Of a stretch of DNA of 64,000 nt, positions 21,935 to 30,934 are shown in pieces (position 1 is the stretch's first letter; every line of letters starts with the position of its first letter). This DNA is from Marinobacter guineae (GTDB taxonomy: Bacteria; Pseudomonadota; Gammaproteobacteria; Pseudomonadales; Oleiphilaceae). Under the pieces are notes generated by a model that made no database searches, was not told the origin of the DNA, and worked only from the letters and a program-made list of their open reading frames with translations. The stretch is taken from positions 1 through 64,000 of the forward strand of contig NZ_KZ319343.1 in the NCBI RefSeq assembly GCF_002744735.1. Direction: 5' to 3'. A program made the translations under genes and the position numbers.

Positions 21935-22201
21935 ATGACTGAAGCTACCCAAACTGCCAGAACTCTGAGCGGCAAGGTCGTGAGCAACAAGATGGAGAAA
22001 TCCATTGTGGTGCTGGTCGAACGTCAGGTGAAACATCCTCTGTACGGTAAGTACATGAAGCGTTCAACCAAGATCCATGCTCACGATGAGAGTAATCAGT
22101 GCAACATCGGTGACACTGTGACTATTCAGGAAACCCGCCCGGTCTCCAAGACCAAGAGTTGGGCCCTGGTGGAAGTCACCGAACGTGCATCCAAGGTGTA
22201 A
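21935..22201 (+). CDS. rpsQ: 30S ribosomal protein S17
   Basis: S17 is a primary 16S rRNA-binding OB-fold protein of the 30S body. The 88 residues include [20 protein letters not shown] and [20 protein letters not shown], then [13 protein letters not shown], all typical. The ATG at 21935 gives the normal N-terminus [11 protein letters not shown]; a start seven codons upstream would lie inside rpmC. GGCAGGACAG upstream provides the ribosome binding site. Confidence 0.97.
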   Translation: MTEATQTARTLSGKVVSNKMEKSIVVLVERQVKHPLYGKYMKRSTKIHAHDESNQCNIGDTVTIQETRPVSKTKSWALVEVTERASKV

Positions 22202-22219
22202 TTCGCCCGGAGAACAACC

Positions 22220-22588
22220 ATGATTCAGACTCAAACAATGCTTGAAGTCGCGGATAACAGCGGTGCGCGTCAAGTGATGTGCATTAAGGTCCTGGGCGGT
22301 TCACATCGGCGTTATGCCAGCGTAGGGGATATCATCAAGGTGACCGTCAAGGAAGCCATCCCCCGCGGTAAAGTGAAGAAAGGCCAGGTCCTGAAAGCTG
22401 TCGTGGTACGCACCCGCAAGGGTGTTCGCCGTCCCGACGGTTCGCTGATCCGTTTCGACGGAAACGCGGCAGTACTTCTGAACAATCAGGACGCTCCTAT
22501 TGGTACCCGTATCTTCGGACCGGTTACCCGTGAACTGCGTAATGAGAAGTTCATGAAAATTATCTCACTGGCACCCGAAGTACTTTAG
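22220..22588 (+). CDS. rplN: 50S ribosomal protein L14
   Basis: L14 forms an intersubunit bridge and is the binding site of the silencing factor RsfS. The 122 residues are the standard length. They start [20 protein letters not shown] and contain [20 protein letters not shown] and [20 protein letters not shown], which are L14 signatures. It opens the spc part of the cluster; there is no visible break or promoter between rpsQ and rplN (18 nt), so the S10 and spc genes may be co-transcribed. Confidence 0.98.
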   Translation: MIQTQTMLEVADNSGARQVMCIKVLGGSHRRYASVGDIIKVTVKEAIPRGKVKKGQVLKAVVVRTRKGVRRPDGSLIRFDGNAAVLLNNQDAPIGTRIFGPVTRELRNEKFMKIISLAPEVL

Positions 22589-22605
22589 AGGACCAGAGGC
22601 CGGTT

Positions 22606-22926
22606 ATGAAAAAGATCAAACGAGATGACGAAGTAATCGTCACTACGGGGAAAGATAAAGGCAAACGTGGTAAAGTCCTGAAGGTTCAGGACGATGGCCG
22701 TATGGTTGTTTCTGGGATCAATATGATCAAGAAGCACACCAAGCCGAACCCGATGCTGGGCTCCCCAGGTGGCATCGTCGAAAAAGAAGCACCTATCCAG
22801 GCTTCCAACGTGGCTATTTTTAATCCGCAGACCGGCAAAGCCGATCGTGTAGGCTTCCAGACCAAGGAAGACGGCGCGAAAGTGCGGATCTTTAAGTCCA
22901 CGAACGAAGCTGTCGATAACCAGTAA
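22606..22926 (+). CDS. rplX: 50S ribosomal protein L24
   Basis: L24 starts 50S assembly and lies at the tunnel exit. The 106 residues begin [20 protein letters not shown], the KOW motif, followed by [20 protein letters not shown] and [28 protein letters not shown] lies upstream of the ATG. It is 15 nt before rplE. Nothing unusual was seen. Confidence 0.98.
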   Translation: MKKIKRDDEVIVTTGKDKGKRGKVLKVQDDGRMVVSGINMIKKHTKPNPMLGSPGGIVEKEAPIQASNVAIFNPQTGKADRVGFQTKEDGAKVRIFKSTNEAVDNQ

Positions 22927-22941
22927 GCGGTGGTGGTTACG

Positions 22942-23481
22942 ATGCTTAACAGTAAAGAGCAGTACAGTAAGGAAGTGGTACCCGCCCTGCAGAAAGAGTT
23001 CGGTTACAAGAACATTATGCAGGTGCCGCGTATCGAAAAGATCACCCTTAACATGGGTGTCGGCGAAGCGGTTGGTGACAAGAAGCTGATTGAAAATGCC
23101 GTGGCGGATCTCGAGCGCCTGGCAGGTCAGAAAGTGGTTGTTACCAAGGCACGTAAATCCGTTGCGGGTTTCAAGATCCGTGAAGGTTGGCCTATCGGTT
23201 GTAAAGTTACCCTGCGCGGCGAGCGTATGTGGGATTTCTTTGATCGTCTGGTTCACATTGCGGTTCCCCGCATTCGTGACTTCCGCGGTCTGAATCCCAA
23301 GTCATTCGACGGTCGTGGTAACTACAGCATGGGTGTGCGTGAGCAGATCATTTTTCCCGAGATCGAGTACGACAGAGTCGACAAGATCCGTGGTCTGGAC
23401 ATCACCATTACCACCACTGCCGGTACCGACGATGAAGGTCGCGAACTGTTGAAAGCCTTTGGCTTTCCGTTCAAGAAATAA
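22942..23481 (+). CDS. rplE: 50S ribosomal protein L5
   Basis: L5 binds 5S rRNA and contacts P-site tRNA in the central protuberance. From the ATG at 22942 the product is 179 residues, the standard length ([20 protein letters not shown]). A GTG four codons upstream is the alternative. The family signatures [19 protein letters not shown] and [19 protein letters not shown] are present. In E. coli S8 represses the spc operon by binding near the rplE start; such a structure was not checked here. Confidence 0.97.
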   Translation: MLNSKEQYSKEVVPALQKEFGYKNIMQVPRIEKITLNMGVGEAVGDKKLIENAVADLERLAGQKVVVTKARKSVAGFKIREGWPIGCKVTLRGERMWDFFDRLVHIAVPRIRDFRGLNPKSFDGRGNYSMGVREQIIFPEIEYDRVDKIRGLDITITTTAGTDDEGRELLKAFGFPFKK

Positions 23482-23493
23482 GGAACGAGTGTA

Positions 23494-23799
23494 ATGGCTA
23501 AGGTTTCCATGAAGAACCGCGAGCTCAAGCGCGAGCAGACCGTTGCGAAATTTGCAGCGAAGCGTGCTGAGCTCAAGGCGATTATCAAGAACCCGAATAC
23601 CAGCGATGATGACCGTTGGAACGCACAGATGAAGCTTCAACAGCTTCCTCGTGATGCGTCTCCGTCGCGTCTTCGTAATCGTTGCCAGATAACTGGTCGG
23701 CCCCACGGCGTTCTGCGCAAGTTCGAGCTTTCACGGATCAAACTCCGTGAATACGGCATGCGTGGTGACGTTCCGGGCCTGACCAAGTCAAGCTGGTAA
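23494..23799 (+). CDS. rpsN: 30S ribosomal protein S14, zinc-independent type
   Basis: S14 is a late-binding 30S head protein. The 101-residue product is the long form without the two CxxC zinc pairs; only one cysteine is seen, in [20 protein letters not shown]. It starts [20 protein letters not shown] and ends [12 protein letters not shown], both typical. It is 12 nt after rplE, but the gap to the next gene, rpsH, is 88 nt with two possible hairpins, larger than the other gaps in this operon. Confidence 0.97.
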   Translation: MAKVSMKNRELKREQTVAKFAAKRAELKAIIKNPNTSDDDRWNAQMKLQQLPRDASPSRLRNRCQITGRPHGVLRKFELSRIKLREYGMRGDVPGLTKSSW

Positions 23800-23887
23800 G
23801 ATAGGTACCCTGACTCCGGTCGGGTGCCTGTTGGTAAGCGGTGCGGCGCGCCGCTGCACAACTAAAAAGATCAGGAGCCTCATACCA

Positions 23888-24280
23888 ATGAGTATGCAAG
23901 ACACGCTTGCGGATATGTTTACCCGTATCCGTAATGCACAGATGGCATCAAAAGCAGACGTTGCGATGCCGTCCTCAAAGATGAAGATCTCCGTAGCCCA
24001 GGTCCTTAAGGACGAAGGTTACGTTGAAGATTTTTCCGTTTCAGCCGACGCGAAGCCCGAGCTGACGATTACTCTGAAATACTTCGGTGGCAAGCCGGTT
24101 ATTGAAGAGATCAAACGGGTCAGCCGTCCGAGTCTGCGCCAGTACAAAGGCGCTGGGGGATTGCCGAAAGTATCCGGTGGTCTGGGAGTCGCGATTGTCT
24201 CAACGTCCAAGGGCGTTATGACAGACCGCGCCGCACGTGCTGCTGGCGTGGGTGGCGAAGTCATCTGCACCGTATTCTAG
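23888..24280 (+). CDS. rpsH: 30S ribosomal protein S8
   Basis: S8 is a primary binder of 16S rRNA helix 21 and, in E. coli, the repressor of the spc operon. The 130 residues start [20 protein letters not shown] from the ATG at 23888, with CAGGAG about 12 nt upstream. In-frame starts further upstream lie in the structured gap and give no family sequence. The C-terminus [20 protein letters not shown] is the conserved rRNA-binding motif. rplF follows after 9 nt. Confidence 0.98.
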   Translation: MSMQDTLADMFTRIRNAQMASKADVAMPSSKMKISVAQVLKDEGYVEDFSVSADAKPELTITLKYFGGKPVIEEIKRVSRPSLRQYKGAGGLPKVSGGLGVAIVSTSKGVMTDRAARAAGVGGEVICTVF

Positions 24281-24289
24281 GAGATACAC

Positions 24290-24823
24290 ATGTCCAGGGT
24301 TGCCAATAATCCTGTCGTGCTGCCTTCCGGTGTTGAGGTTAAGCTGAACGGACAGGAAATTAATGTGAAGGGCTCCAAGGGAGCGCTTCAATTCACCATT
24401 CACCAGGCGGTTGAAGTAAAGCAGGAAGAAAATGTTCTGCGCTTTGCGGCTCGCGATGGTGCTAAACAGTCCCGCGCTCTTGCTGGTACTACTCGTGCAC
24501 TGGTCAACAATATGGTGACCGGTGTCTCCACAGGCTTCGAGCGAAAGCTCCAGCTGACGGGCGTAGGTTACCGTGCCCAGGCGCAAGGTAAGAAGCTCAA
24601 TCTGACACTGGGTTTTTCGCACCCGGTCGAGTATGAGCTGCCCGAGGGGATTACCGCAGAAACTCCTTCCAATACGGAAGTTGTAATTCGCGGTATCGAC
24701 AAGCAACAGGTTGGCCAGGTCGCTGCGGAAGTCCGCGCGTTCCGTCCGCCCGAGCCTTATAAGGGTAAGGGTGTTCGTTATGCGGATGAGCAGGTCAGAC
24801 GCAAAGAAGCCAAGAAGAAATAA
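24290..24823 (+). CDS. rplF: 50S ribosomal protein L6
   Basis: L6 binds near the sarcin-ricin loop and the GTPase centre. The 177 residues start [20 protein letters not shown] and show the two-fold repeated L6 domain. The C-terminal signature is [25 protein letters not shown] is 7-8 nt before the ATG. Order and spacing (9 nt on both sides) are canonical. Confidence 0.98.
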   Translation: MSRVANNPVVLPSGVEVKLNGQEINVKGSKGALQFTIHQAVEVKQEENVLRFAARDGAKQSRALAGTTRALVNNMVTGVSTGFERKLQLTGVGYRAQAQGKKLNLTLGFSHPVEYELPEGITAETPSNTEVVIRGIDKQQVGQVAAEVRAFRPPEPYKGKGVRYADEQVRRKEAKKK

Positions 24824-24832
24824 GGCGGGACT

Positions 24833-25180
24833 ATGAGCGCGAATAACGAAAGATTGCGTCGCGCACGCAAAGTGCGCATGAAGATCCGTGAGCTGGGTAC
24901 CAATCGCCTGTGTGTTCATCGCACACCGCGTCACATGTACGCCCAGGTTACGACTGCAGATGGCAGCAAGGTTATTGCCACTGCCTCCACGTTGGATAAG
25001 GAACTGCGCCAGGGTGCAACCGGTAACGTGGACGCTGCCAAGAAGGTCGGTCAGTTGATTGCTGAGCGTGCCAAGGCGGCAGGTGTTGAGCAGGTTGCTT
25101 TTGACCGCTCCGGTTACCGTTATCACGGCCGTGTACAGGCTTTGGCCGACGCAGCCCGTGAAGCTGGCTTGCAATTCTAA
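24833..25180 (+). CDS. rplR: 50S ribosomal protein L18
   Basis: L18 attaches 5S rRNA to the 50S subunit together with L5. The 115 residues have a basic N-terminus ([20 protein letters not shown]) and the fold core [20 protein letters not shown], ending in [20 protein letters not shown]. It starts with ATG after AAGGCGGG. It is 12 nt before rpsE. Confidence 0.98.
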   Translation: MSANNERLRRARKVRMKIRELGTNRLCVHRTPRHMYAQVTTADGSKVIATASTLDKELRQGATGNVDAAKKVGQLIAERAKAAGVEQVAFDRSGYRYHGRVQALADAAREAGLQF

Positions 25181-25192
25181 GAGGTGGAGAAG

Positions 25193-25693
25193 ATGAGCGT
25201 TAACGAACAGAAGGCGCCTGAGCTCCAGGAGAAGCTGGTTCAGGTCAATCGTGTCGCCAAGGTAGTTAAAGGTGGCCGTATTTTCGCCTTCACCGCACTG
25301 ACTGTAGTGGGTGATGGTAAAGGTCGCGTTGGTTTCGGTCGTGGCAAGGCGCGTGAAGTGCCGGTTGCTATCCAGAAGGCCATGGAAGCTGCACGCAAAA
25401 ACATGGTAGAGGTTCCGCTGGACGGCACCACTCTGCAATATCCGGTTAAGGCTCAGCATGGCGGCTCCAAGGTCTACATGCAGCCGGCCTCCGAAGGTAC
25501 TGGTATCATCGCCGGCGGTGCGATGCGAGCGGTACTGGAAGTTGCGGGTGTTCAGAACGTACTGTCCAAGTGTTACGGGTCTACCAACCCGGTGAACGTT
25601 GTACGTTCCACCATCAAGGGTCTCCAGGCAACACAAGCGCCTGAAGATATTGCAGCCAAGCGCGGTAAGACCGTGGAAGAGATTCTGGGTTGA
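25193..25693 (+). CDS. rpsE: 30S ribosomal protein S5
   Basis: S5 shapes the mRNA channel and supports decoding accuracy. The 166 residues start at the ATG at 25193 ([20 protein letters not shown]), with GAGGTGGA upstream; a GTG three codons earlier overlaps that site. [20 protein letters not shown] is the spectinomycin-contact region and looks wild type. [20 protein letters not shown] is the double-stranded RNA-binding part. rpmD follows after 4 nt. Confidence 0.98.
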   Translation: MSVNEQKAPELQEKLVQVNRVAKVVKGGRIFAFTALTVVGDGKGRVGFGRGKAREVPVAIQKAMEAARKNMVEVPLDGTTLQYPVKAQHGGSKVYMQPASEGTGIIAGGAMRAVLEVAGVQNVLSKCYGSTNPVNVVRSTIKGLQATQAPEDIAAKRGKTVEEILG

Positions 25694-25697
25694 AGTC

Positions 25698-25886
25698 ATG
25701 GCGAACGCAAAAACGATCAAAGTAACTCTGACCCGCAGCCCCATCGGCTGCCAGCCAAAGCACAAACTGTGTGTGAAGGGCCTGGGTCTTCGTAAAATCG
25801 GTCACACCGTGGAAGTGGAAGATACGCCTTCTATCCGCGGCATGATCAACCGGGTTGATTACCTGGTTCGGGTTGAGGAGAACTAA
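25698..25886 (+). CDS. rpmD: 50S ribosomal protein L30
   Basis: L30 is a small 50S protein present in most gammaproteobacteria. The 62 residues read [20 protein letters not shown] at the start and [20 protein letters not shown] in the middle, a full-length L30. Longer in-frame starts overlap rpsE and are rejected. It is 4 nt after rpsE and 1 nt before rplO, so the three genes are tightly coupled. Confidence 0.97.
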   Translation: MANAKTIKVTLTRSPIGCQPKHKLCVKGLGLRKIGHTVEVEDTPSIRGMINRVDYLVRVEEN

Positions 25887-25887
25887 G

Positions 25888-26322
25888 ATGCGTCTGAACG
25901 AACTTAGTCCAGAACCCGGTTCACGTCCGGCTGCAAGGCGCGTTGGTCGTGGTATCGGTAGTGGTCTCGGTAAAACTGGCGGTCGCGGTCACAAGGGTCT
26001 GAAAGCCCGGTCTGGCGGCAGCGTAGCTCCCGGTTTTGAGGGCGGTCAGCAGCCGTTGGCCCGTCGTCTGCCGAAGTTCGGCTTCACGTCTCGTCAGCAG
26101 CGTTATGTTGCCGAAATTCGTCTGAACGAACTGGCGAAGGTCGAAGGCGATGTGGTTGATCTTGAAGCCCTTAAGAAGGCAGATATTATTCGTGAAGAAA
26201 TTCGCGAAGCCAAGGTTATCCTGTCCGGCGAACTGAGCCGCGCGGTAACCGTGAAGGGACTTCGGGTAACCAAAGGCGCGCGCGAGGCAATTTCTGCCGC
26301 GGGTGGTAAAGTCGAAGACTAA
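25888..26322 (+). CDS. rplO: 50S ribosomal protein L15
   Basis: L15 is a late assembly protein that interacts with many 23S rRNA regions. The 144 residues start [20 protein letters not shown] and include the Gly-rich basic stretch [20 protein letters not shown], a family hallmark. The ATG at 25888 is preceded by GAGGAGAAC. It overlaps nothing and is 17 nt before secY, the usual order. Confidence 0.97.
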   Translation: MRLNELSPEPGSRPAARRVGRGIGSGLGKTGGRGHKGLKARSGGSVAPGFEGGQQPLARRLPKFGFTSRQQRYVAEIRLNELAKVEGDVVDLEALKKADIIREEIREAKVILSGELSRAVTVKGLRVTKGAREAISAAGGKVED

Positions 26323-26339
26323 GGCGAGTCGAGGACTAA

Positions 26340-27662
26340 ATGGCCAAGAACGCATCATTGCCTGCGGGCGCGGGTAAAGGACTGGCAGAGCTGCGATCGC
26401 GGCTCTGGTTTGTCTTCCTGGCATTGCTGGTGTACCGGATCGGTGCCCACATTCCGGTGCCGGGTATCAACCCCGACCGTCTGGCGGCACTGTTTGAGCA
26501 GAATCAGGGCACAATCCTGAGCATGTTCAACATGTTTTCCGGTGGTGCGCTTGAGCGCATGAGTATCTTCGCTCTCGGTATCATGCCGTATATCTCGGCC
26601 TCGATTATCATGCAGCTCATGACTGCGGTCAGTCCGCAACTTGAGCAGCTGAAGAAAGAGGGCGAGGCTGGTCGTCGGAAGATCAGTCAGTACACGCGGT
26701 ACGGTACGGTTATCCTCGCCCTGGTTCAGGGCGCTGGTATCTCTGTCGGTCTGGCATCGCAGGGTGTCACTTTCAATGATAGCTTCAGCTTCCACTTTGT
26801 GGCGGTTGTGTCTTTTGTCAGTGGCGCGGTGTTCATGATGTGGCTGGGTGAGCAGATCACTGAGCGCGGTGTAGGCAACGGTATTTCACTGCTGATTTTC
26901 GCAGGGATTGTGGCCGGCCTGCCCGGGGCAATCGGTCAGACGTTGGAACAGGCGCGGAACGGCGAGATGAGCTTGCTGGTCGTCCTTGGTATTGCGGTTC
27001 TGGCGGTTGCAGTCATTGGCTTTGTGGTCTTTATGGAGCGTGGGCAGCGTCGGCTGACCATTAACTACGCCAAGCGGCAACAGGGGCGTCGGGTGTTTGC
27101 CCAGCAATCCAGCCACTTGCCGCTCAAGGTGAACATGGCCGGTGTTATTCCGCCCATCTTTGCGTCGTCCATCCTGCTGTTCCCGGCATCGATCGGCCAG
27201 TGGTTTGGTCAGGGCGAGGGCATGGAATGGCTCAGCGATGTTTCGCAGGCGCTTGCTCCGAGCCAGCCGTTGTACATTATTCTGTTTGCAGCAGCAGTGG
27301 TCTTTTTCTGCTTCTTCTACACAGCCCTGATGTATAACCCGAAAGAAGTTGCGGATAACCTCAAGCGCTCTGGCGCATTTATTCCGGGCATCCGTCCTGG
27401 TGATCAGACCGCCAAGTATATTGATGGTGTGCTGACCCGCCTGACGCTGTTCGGTGCAATGTACATTGCAGCAGTGTCCCTGTTTCCTCAGTTCCTGATG
27501 GTGGCCGGGAATGTACCGTTCTATCTGGGTGGTACCTCACTGCTGATTGTTGTAGTCGTGGTGATGGATTTCATGGCTCAGGTTCAGTCGCACCTGATGT
27601 CCCATCAGTATGAATCACTGATGAAGAAATCCAATCTCAAGGGCTATGGTCGGAACGGTTAA
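26340..27662 (+). CDS. secY: Preprotein translocase subunit SecY
   Basis: SecY is the channel of the general secretion system in the inner membrane. The 440 residues have ten hydrophobic segments. Family motifs include [17 protein letters not shown] near the first helix and the cytoplasmic [20 protein letters not shown] region, followed by [20 protein letters not shown] in the large cytoplasmic loop. It works with SecE (576-944); secG is not in the window. It is followed by rpmJ after 30 nt. Confidence 0.98.
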   Translation: MAKNASLPAGAGKGLAELRSRLWFVFLALLVYRIGAHIPVPGINPDRLAALFEQNQGTILSMFNMFSGGALERMSIFALGIMPYISASIIMQLMTAVSPQLEQLKKEGEAGRRKISQYTRYGTVILALVQGAGISVGLASQGVTFNDSFSFHFVAVVSFVSGAVFMMWLGEQITERGVGNGISLLIFAGIVAGLPGAIGQTLEQARNGEMSLLVVLGIAVLAVAVIGFVVFMERGQRRLTINYAKRQQGRRVFAQQSSHLPLKVNMAGVIPPIFASSILLFPASIGQWFGQGEGMEWLSDVSQALAPSQPLYIILFAAAVVFFCFFYTALMYNPKEVADNLKRSGAFIPGIRPGDQTAKYIDGVLTRLTLFGAMYIAAVSLFPQFLMVAGNVPFYLGGTSLLIVVVVVMDFMAQVQSHLMSHQYESLMKKSNLKGYGRNG

Positions 27663-27692
27663 TCCCGTTCCCCTTGAAAACTGGAGTCGACA

Positions 27693-27806
27693 ATGAAAGT
27701 ACGCGCTTCGGTAAAGAAAATTTGCCGTAACTGCAAAGTAATTCGTCGCAATGGCTCGGTACGAGTCATTTGCTCGGAGCCTCGTCACAAGCAACGTCAG
27801 GGCTGA
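27693..27806 (+). CDS. rpmJ: 50S ribosomal protein L36, zinc-binding form
   Basis: This 37-residue gene was found by direct reading. The start is [20 protein letters not shown] and the end PRHKQRQG, with stop TGA at 27804-27806. Cysteines in CRNC, one more Cys in VICSEP and the His in PRHK form the zinc site, so this is the C-plus type of L36. GGAG lies upstream of the ATG. It ends the spc operon, directly before the hairpin and promoter of the alpha operon. Confidence 0.96.
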   Translation: MKVRASVKKICRNCKVIRRNGSVRVICSEPRHKQRQG

Positions 27807-27844
27807 TCCGCATCGGATCCAGTGCTGACATTGTTGAGGGTACT

Positions 27845-27886
27845 AATAATAGCGCTTGACCCCAGGCGGGGTCAGGCGCTATTATT
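27845..27886. repeat. Long 19-bp inverted repeat containing the alpha operon promoter
   Basis: The segment 27845-27863 pairs with 27868-27886 over 19 positions (18 Watson-Crick pairs and one G-T), leaving a 4-nt AGGC loop. The left arm starts AATAATAGCGC and the right arm ends GCGCTATTATT. Both promoter boxes of the next entry are in it. As RNA it would be a very stable hairpin at the end of the spc transcript, but no proper T-run follows. Confidence 0.85.
27856..27885 (+). promoter_or_regulatory. Probable promoter of the alpha operon (rpsM)
   Basis: TTGACC (27856-27861) and TATTAT (27880-27885) are spaced by 18 nt, near consensus, and followed by the GC-rich discriminator TTCGCGCCC. The predicted start is near 27892, about 57 nt before rpsM. 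The long inverted repeat makes an exact mirror arrangement around the spacer. Confidence 0.7.
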
Positions 27887-27948
27887 TCGCGCCCTTTTAT
27901 AGTGGCGGAAAATTCACACAGCAAAGCTTTGAACGCGGAGTAATTTGG

Positions 27949-28305
27949 ATGGCACGTATAGCCGGTGTCAATATACCCGATCACAAACATGCTGTTATCT
28001 CGCTGACCTACATCTTCGGTGTCGGCAAGACAACAGCCCAGAAGCTTTGCGACGCAACCGGTGTCAAGCCGGACCTTAAGGTCAAAGACCTGAGCGACGA
28101 GCAGCTTGAAGCACTTCGTACTGAAGTGGGCAAGGTGTCTGTTGAAGGTGATCTGCGTCGTGAAGTACAGATGAACATTAAGCGTTTGAAGGATCTCGGA
28201 TGTCACCGTGGTCTGCGTCATCGTCATGGCCTTCCGGTCCGTGGCCAGCGCACCAAGACCAACGCCCGCACCCGTAAAGGTCCTCGCAAACCTATTCGTA
28301 AGTAA
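27949..28305 (+). CDS. rpsM: 30S ribosomal protein S13
   Basis: S13 is in the 30S head and makes bridges to L5 and contacts with P-site tRNA. The 118 residues start [20 protein letters not shown] from the ATG at 27949, preceded by CGGAG; upstream in-frame starts lie in the promoter hairpin. The conserved C-terminus includes [20 protein letters not shown]. It is the first gene of the alpha operon. In E. coli S4 represses translation here through a leader pseudoknot; this was not tested. Confidence 0.98.
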   Translation: MARIAGVNIPDHKHAVISLTYIFGVGKTTAQKLCDATGVKPDLKVKDLSDEQLEALRTEVGKVSVEGDLRREVQMNIKRLKDLGCHRGLRHRHGLPVRGQRTKTNARTRKGPRKPIRK

Positions 28306-28318
28306 CAGGTAGGCAATC

Positions 28319-28708
28319 ATGGCAAAGCCAGGTACACGTACCCGTAAAAAGGTGAAAAAGACGGTTGTTGATGGCGTCGCGCACATTCACGCGTCCTTCA
28401 ACAACACTATCGTGACCATTTCTGACCGTCAGGGCAACGTCCTGTCCTGGGCCACTTCTGGTGGTTCCGGTTTTCGTGGGTCACGCAAGAGTACACCTTT
28501 TGCTGCGCAGGTAGCAGCTGAAAGAGCCGGTAATGCGGCTGCTGAATACGGCCTTAAAAACCTGGACGTAGAGGTTAAGGGTCCTGGGCCCGGACGTGAG
28601 TCTGCAGTTCGCGCGCTGAATGCGTGTGGCTACAAGATCACCAACATCACAGATGTGACGCCGATTCCCCATAACGGCTGTCGTCCGCCCAAAAAGCGCC
28701 GCGTCTAA
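28319..28708 (+). CDS. rpsK: 30S ribosomal protein S11
   Basis: S11 lies on the platform of the 30S subunit near the E-site mRNA. The 129 residues contain [20 protein letters not shown] and the C-terminal [18 protein letters not shown], both highly conserved. It is 13 nt after rpsM and 18 nt before rpsD. Length and sequence are ordinary. Confidence 0.98.
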   Translation: MAKPGTRTRKKVKKTVVDGVAHIHASFNNTIVTISDRQGNVLSWATSGGSGFRGSRKSTPFAAQVAAERAGNAAAEYGLKNLDVEVKGPGPGRESAVRALNACGYKITNITDVTPIPHNGCRPPKKRRV

Positions 28709-28726
28709 CACAGGAGACAGTGAATT

Positions 28727-29347
28727 ATGGCTCGTTATATAGGCCCGAAGTGCAAGCTGTCTCGTCGTGAAGGGACAGATCTTTTTCTGAAGAGCGGTGT
28801 TCGCGCGCTCGATTCAAAGTGCAACATCGAGACTCCGCCAGGTATGCACGGCGCGCGTCGCGGTCGTCTGTCCGAATACGGCGTACAGCTTCGTGAAAAA
28901 CAGAAAGTCCGTCGTATCTACGGCGTACTGGAGAAGCAGTTCCGTAATTACTACAAAGAGGCAGCCCGAATCAAAGGTGCAACCGGTGAAAACCTGCTGC
29001 AACTTCTGGAAGGTCGTCTGGATAACGTTGTATACCGCATGGGCTTTGGTTCTACCCGTGCAGAGTCCCGTCAGCTCGTTTCTCACAAAGCGATCCTGGT
29101 AAACGACAAGGTAGTGAATATCGCTTCCTACCAGGTTAAGCCGGGTGATGTTGTGAGTGTGCGTGAGAAGGCCAGAAACCAGCTGCGTGTCAAAGGCGCA
29201 CTGGATCTGTCTGCAAGTCGTGCACCGGTGAGCTGGGTAGAGGTCGACGCCAACAAGATGTCCGGCGTTTACAGGTCAGTACCCGAGCGTACTGAATTGC
29301 CGGCCGACATCAACGAGAACCTCATCGTCGAGCTTTACTCCAAGTAA
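28727..29347 (+). CDS. rpsD: 30S ribosomal protein S4
   Basis: S4 starts 30S assembly by binding the 5' domain of 16S rRNA and is the known repressor of the alpha operon in E. coli. The 206 residues begin [20 protein letters not shown]. The S4 RNA-binding domain (about 96-158) has [20 protein letters not shown]. The C-terminus [10 protein letters not shown] is typical. The single early cysteine pair region lacks the full zinc knuckle found in some bacteria. Confidence 0.98.
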   Translation: MARYIGPKCKLSRREGTDLFLKSGVRALDSKCNIETPPGMHGARRGRLSEYGVQLREKQKVRRIYGVLEKQFRNYYKEAARIKGATGENLLQLLEGRLDNVVYRMGFGSTRAESRQLVSHKAILVNDKVVNIASYQVKPGDVVSVREKARNQLRVKGALDLSASRAPVSWVEVDANKMSGVYRSVPERTELPADINENLIVELYSK

Positions 29348-29382
29348 AGCCCAGTTAGCAACGATAGTAGATAGGGGCGTCT

Positions 29383-30387
29383 ATGCAGCGTTCAGTACAT
29401 GAGTTATTGACACCTCGTACCATTGACGTGAAGGAATCAAGCGCCACACGTGCCAAGGTTACGCTTGAGCCTCTGGAAAGGGGCTTTGGCCATACCCTGG
29501 GTAGTGCACTGCGCCGGATTCTCTTGTCTTCGATGCCGGGCTGCGCCGTGACTGAAGCGCAGATCGACGGTGTCCTGCACGAGTACAGCGCCATTGAGGG
29601 TGTCCAGGAAGACGTAATTGAGATTCTTCTGAATCTCAAGGGCGTCGCCGTAAAAATGCACGGTCGGGACGATGCTGAGCTTACGCTTAGCAAGAAAGGC
29701 CCGGGCGTTGTGACAGCCGGTGATATCAAGCTGGACCACGACATCGAGATTGCTAACCCGGAGCACGTGATCTGTCACCTTAGCGAGAATGGTGAAGTGA
29801 ACATGCGTCTCCGTGTTGCCCGTGGTCGTGGCTATGAGCCGGCGGACCAGCGTGGTCTTGACGAGGACGAAACTCGCGCCATTGGACGCCTGCAGCTGGA
29901 TGCAACTTTCAGCCCGGTTCGTCGTGTGGCTTACGCCGTGGAAAGTGCACGGGTAGAGCAGCGGACCGATCTGGACAAGCTGGTTATTGACCTGGAGACC
30001 AATGGCACCATCGACCCGGAAGAAGCGATTCGCCGGGCGGCAACCATCCTCCAGCAGCAGCTGGCAGTGTTTGTCGATTTCGATCATGAGAAAGAGCCTG
30101 AGCGCGTTGAAGAAGAGGAAGAAATTGATCCGATTCTGCTGCGCCCGGTTGATGATCTGGAATTGACAGTGCGTTCAGCTAACTGCTTGAAGGCTGAGAA
30201 TATTTACTACATCGGCGATCTTATCCAGCGTACAGAAGTTGAGCTGTTGAAGACGCCTAACCTTGGTAAAAAGTCGCTGACCGAGATCAAGGACGTTCTG
30301 GCGTCCCGTGGTCTGTCACTGGGTATGCGTCTTGATAACTGGCCGCCGGCTAGCCTTCGTGGCGATGACCGGGTTCTGGGCGGTTAA
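29383..30387 (+). CDS. rpoA: DNA-directed RNA polymerase subunit alpha
   Basis: Alpha dimerises to start RNA polymerase assembly and contacts UP elements and activators. The 334 residues start [20 protein letters not shown]. The N-terminal domain has [20 protein letters not shown] (about 27-46), and the C-terminal domain (from about 245) has [20 protein letters not shown] and [20 protein letters not shown], the DNA-contact helices. It lies 35 nt after rpsD and 33 nt before rplQ, the standard arrangement. Confidence 0.98.
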   Translation: MQRSVHELLTPRTIDVKESSATRAKVTLEPLERGFGHTLGSALRRILLSSMPGCAVTEAQIDGVLHEYSAIEGVQEDVIEILLNLKGVAVKMHGRDDAELTLSKKGPGVVTAGDIKLDHDIEIANPEHVICHLSENGEVNMRLRVARGRGYEPADQRGLDEDETRAIGRLQLDATFSPVRRVAYAVESARVEQRTDLDKLVIDLETNGTIDPEEAIRRAATILQQQLAVFVDFDHEKEPERVEEEEEIDPILLRPVDDLELTVRSANCLKAENIYYIGDLIQRTEVELLKTPNLGKKSLTEIKDVLASRGLSLGMRLDNWPPASLRGDDRVLGG

Positions 30388-30420
30388 TCGCCGATTAGTT
30401 TAAGGTAAGGAATCAGAGCA

Positions 30421-30819
30421 ATGCGTCATCGTAAGAGTGGTCGTAAGTTCAGCAGGACCAGTGCGCATCGCAAGGCCATGTTCCGTAACATGACTGCGTC
30501 ACTGGTTGAACACGAGCTGATCAAAACAACGCTGCCGAAAGCCAAAGAGCTTCGTCGGGTAGCAGAGCCTTTGATCACGCTCTCCAAGAATGATTCGGTC
30601 GCGAATCGTCGTCTGGCGTTCTCACGCCTGCGTGACGATGCAGCGGTTGCCAAGCTGTTTGACGAGCTTGGTCCCCGTTACAGCGAGCGTCCGGGTGGAT
30701 ACCTTCGTATCCTGAAGTGCGGTTTCCGTGCCGGCGACAATGCCCCAATGGCATTTGTTGAGCTGGTTGGTCGCCCGCTGGATATCGAAGCGGAAGAAGT
30801 GGACGAAGACGAAGCGTAA
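30421..30819 (+). CDS. rplQ: 50S ribosomal protein L17
   Basis: L17 lies near the tunnel exit. The 132 residues start [20 protein letters not shown], the conserved basic N-terminus, and contain [20 protein letters not shown]. The acidic C-terminal tail ([12 protein letters not shown]) is a family feature. It ends the alpha operon and is followed by an intrinsic terminator and a second, longer hairpin between the convergent rplQ and uvrA genes. Confidence 0.98.
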   Translation: MRHRKSGRKFSRTSAHRKAMFRNMTASLVEHELIKTTLPKAKELRRVAEPLITLSKNDSVANRRLAFSRLRDDAAVAKLFDELGPRYSERPGGYLRILKCGFRAGDNAPMAFVELVGRPLDIEAEEVDEDEA

Positions 30820-30841
30820 CGGCTTCTGAAATGTCCATTAA

Positions 30842-30874
30842 AAAGCCGGGTTCCGAAAGGTTCCCGGTTTTTTT
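30842..30874 (+). terminator. Intrinsic terminator of the alpha operon
   Basis: CCGGG (30846-30850) pairs with CCCGG (30863-30867). An inner CC/GG pair closes a GAAA tetraloop after two T-T mismatches. Seven T follow (30868-30874), and an A-run precedes the stem. It lies 22 nt after the rplQ stop. Confidence 0.85.
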
Positions 30875-30896
30875 GCGTCTGGAATATGGTGCTGCG

Positions 30897-30934
30897 ATAC
30901 TGGGCCAGATGAAATCGTTCATCTGGCCCAGTAT
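30897..30934. terminator. 17-bp perfect hairpin between convergent rplQ and uvrA
   Basis: ATACTGGGCCAGATGAA (30897-30913) and its exact reverse complement (30918-30934) flank a 4-nt ATCG loop. A run of six T at 30938-30943 lies a few bases after it on the plus strand, and the uvrA stop codon is immediately adjacent. It could stop transcription in either direction, acting as a back-up for the alpha terminator or as the 3' end of uvrA. The minus side lacks a T-run. Confidence 0.65.

Noticed and set aside
24200-25765. A 521-residue open frame antisense to rpsH-rplF-rplR-rpsE
   Set aside because: It crosses four conserved ribosomal genes on the other strand; no family features.
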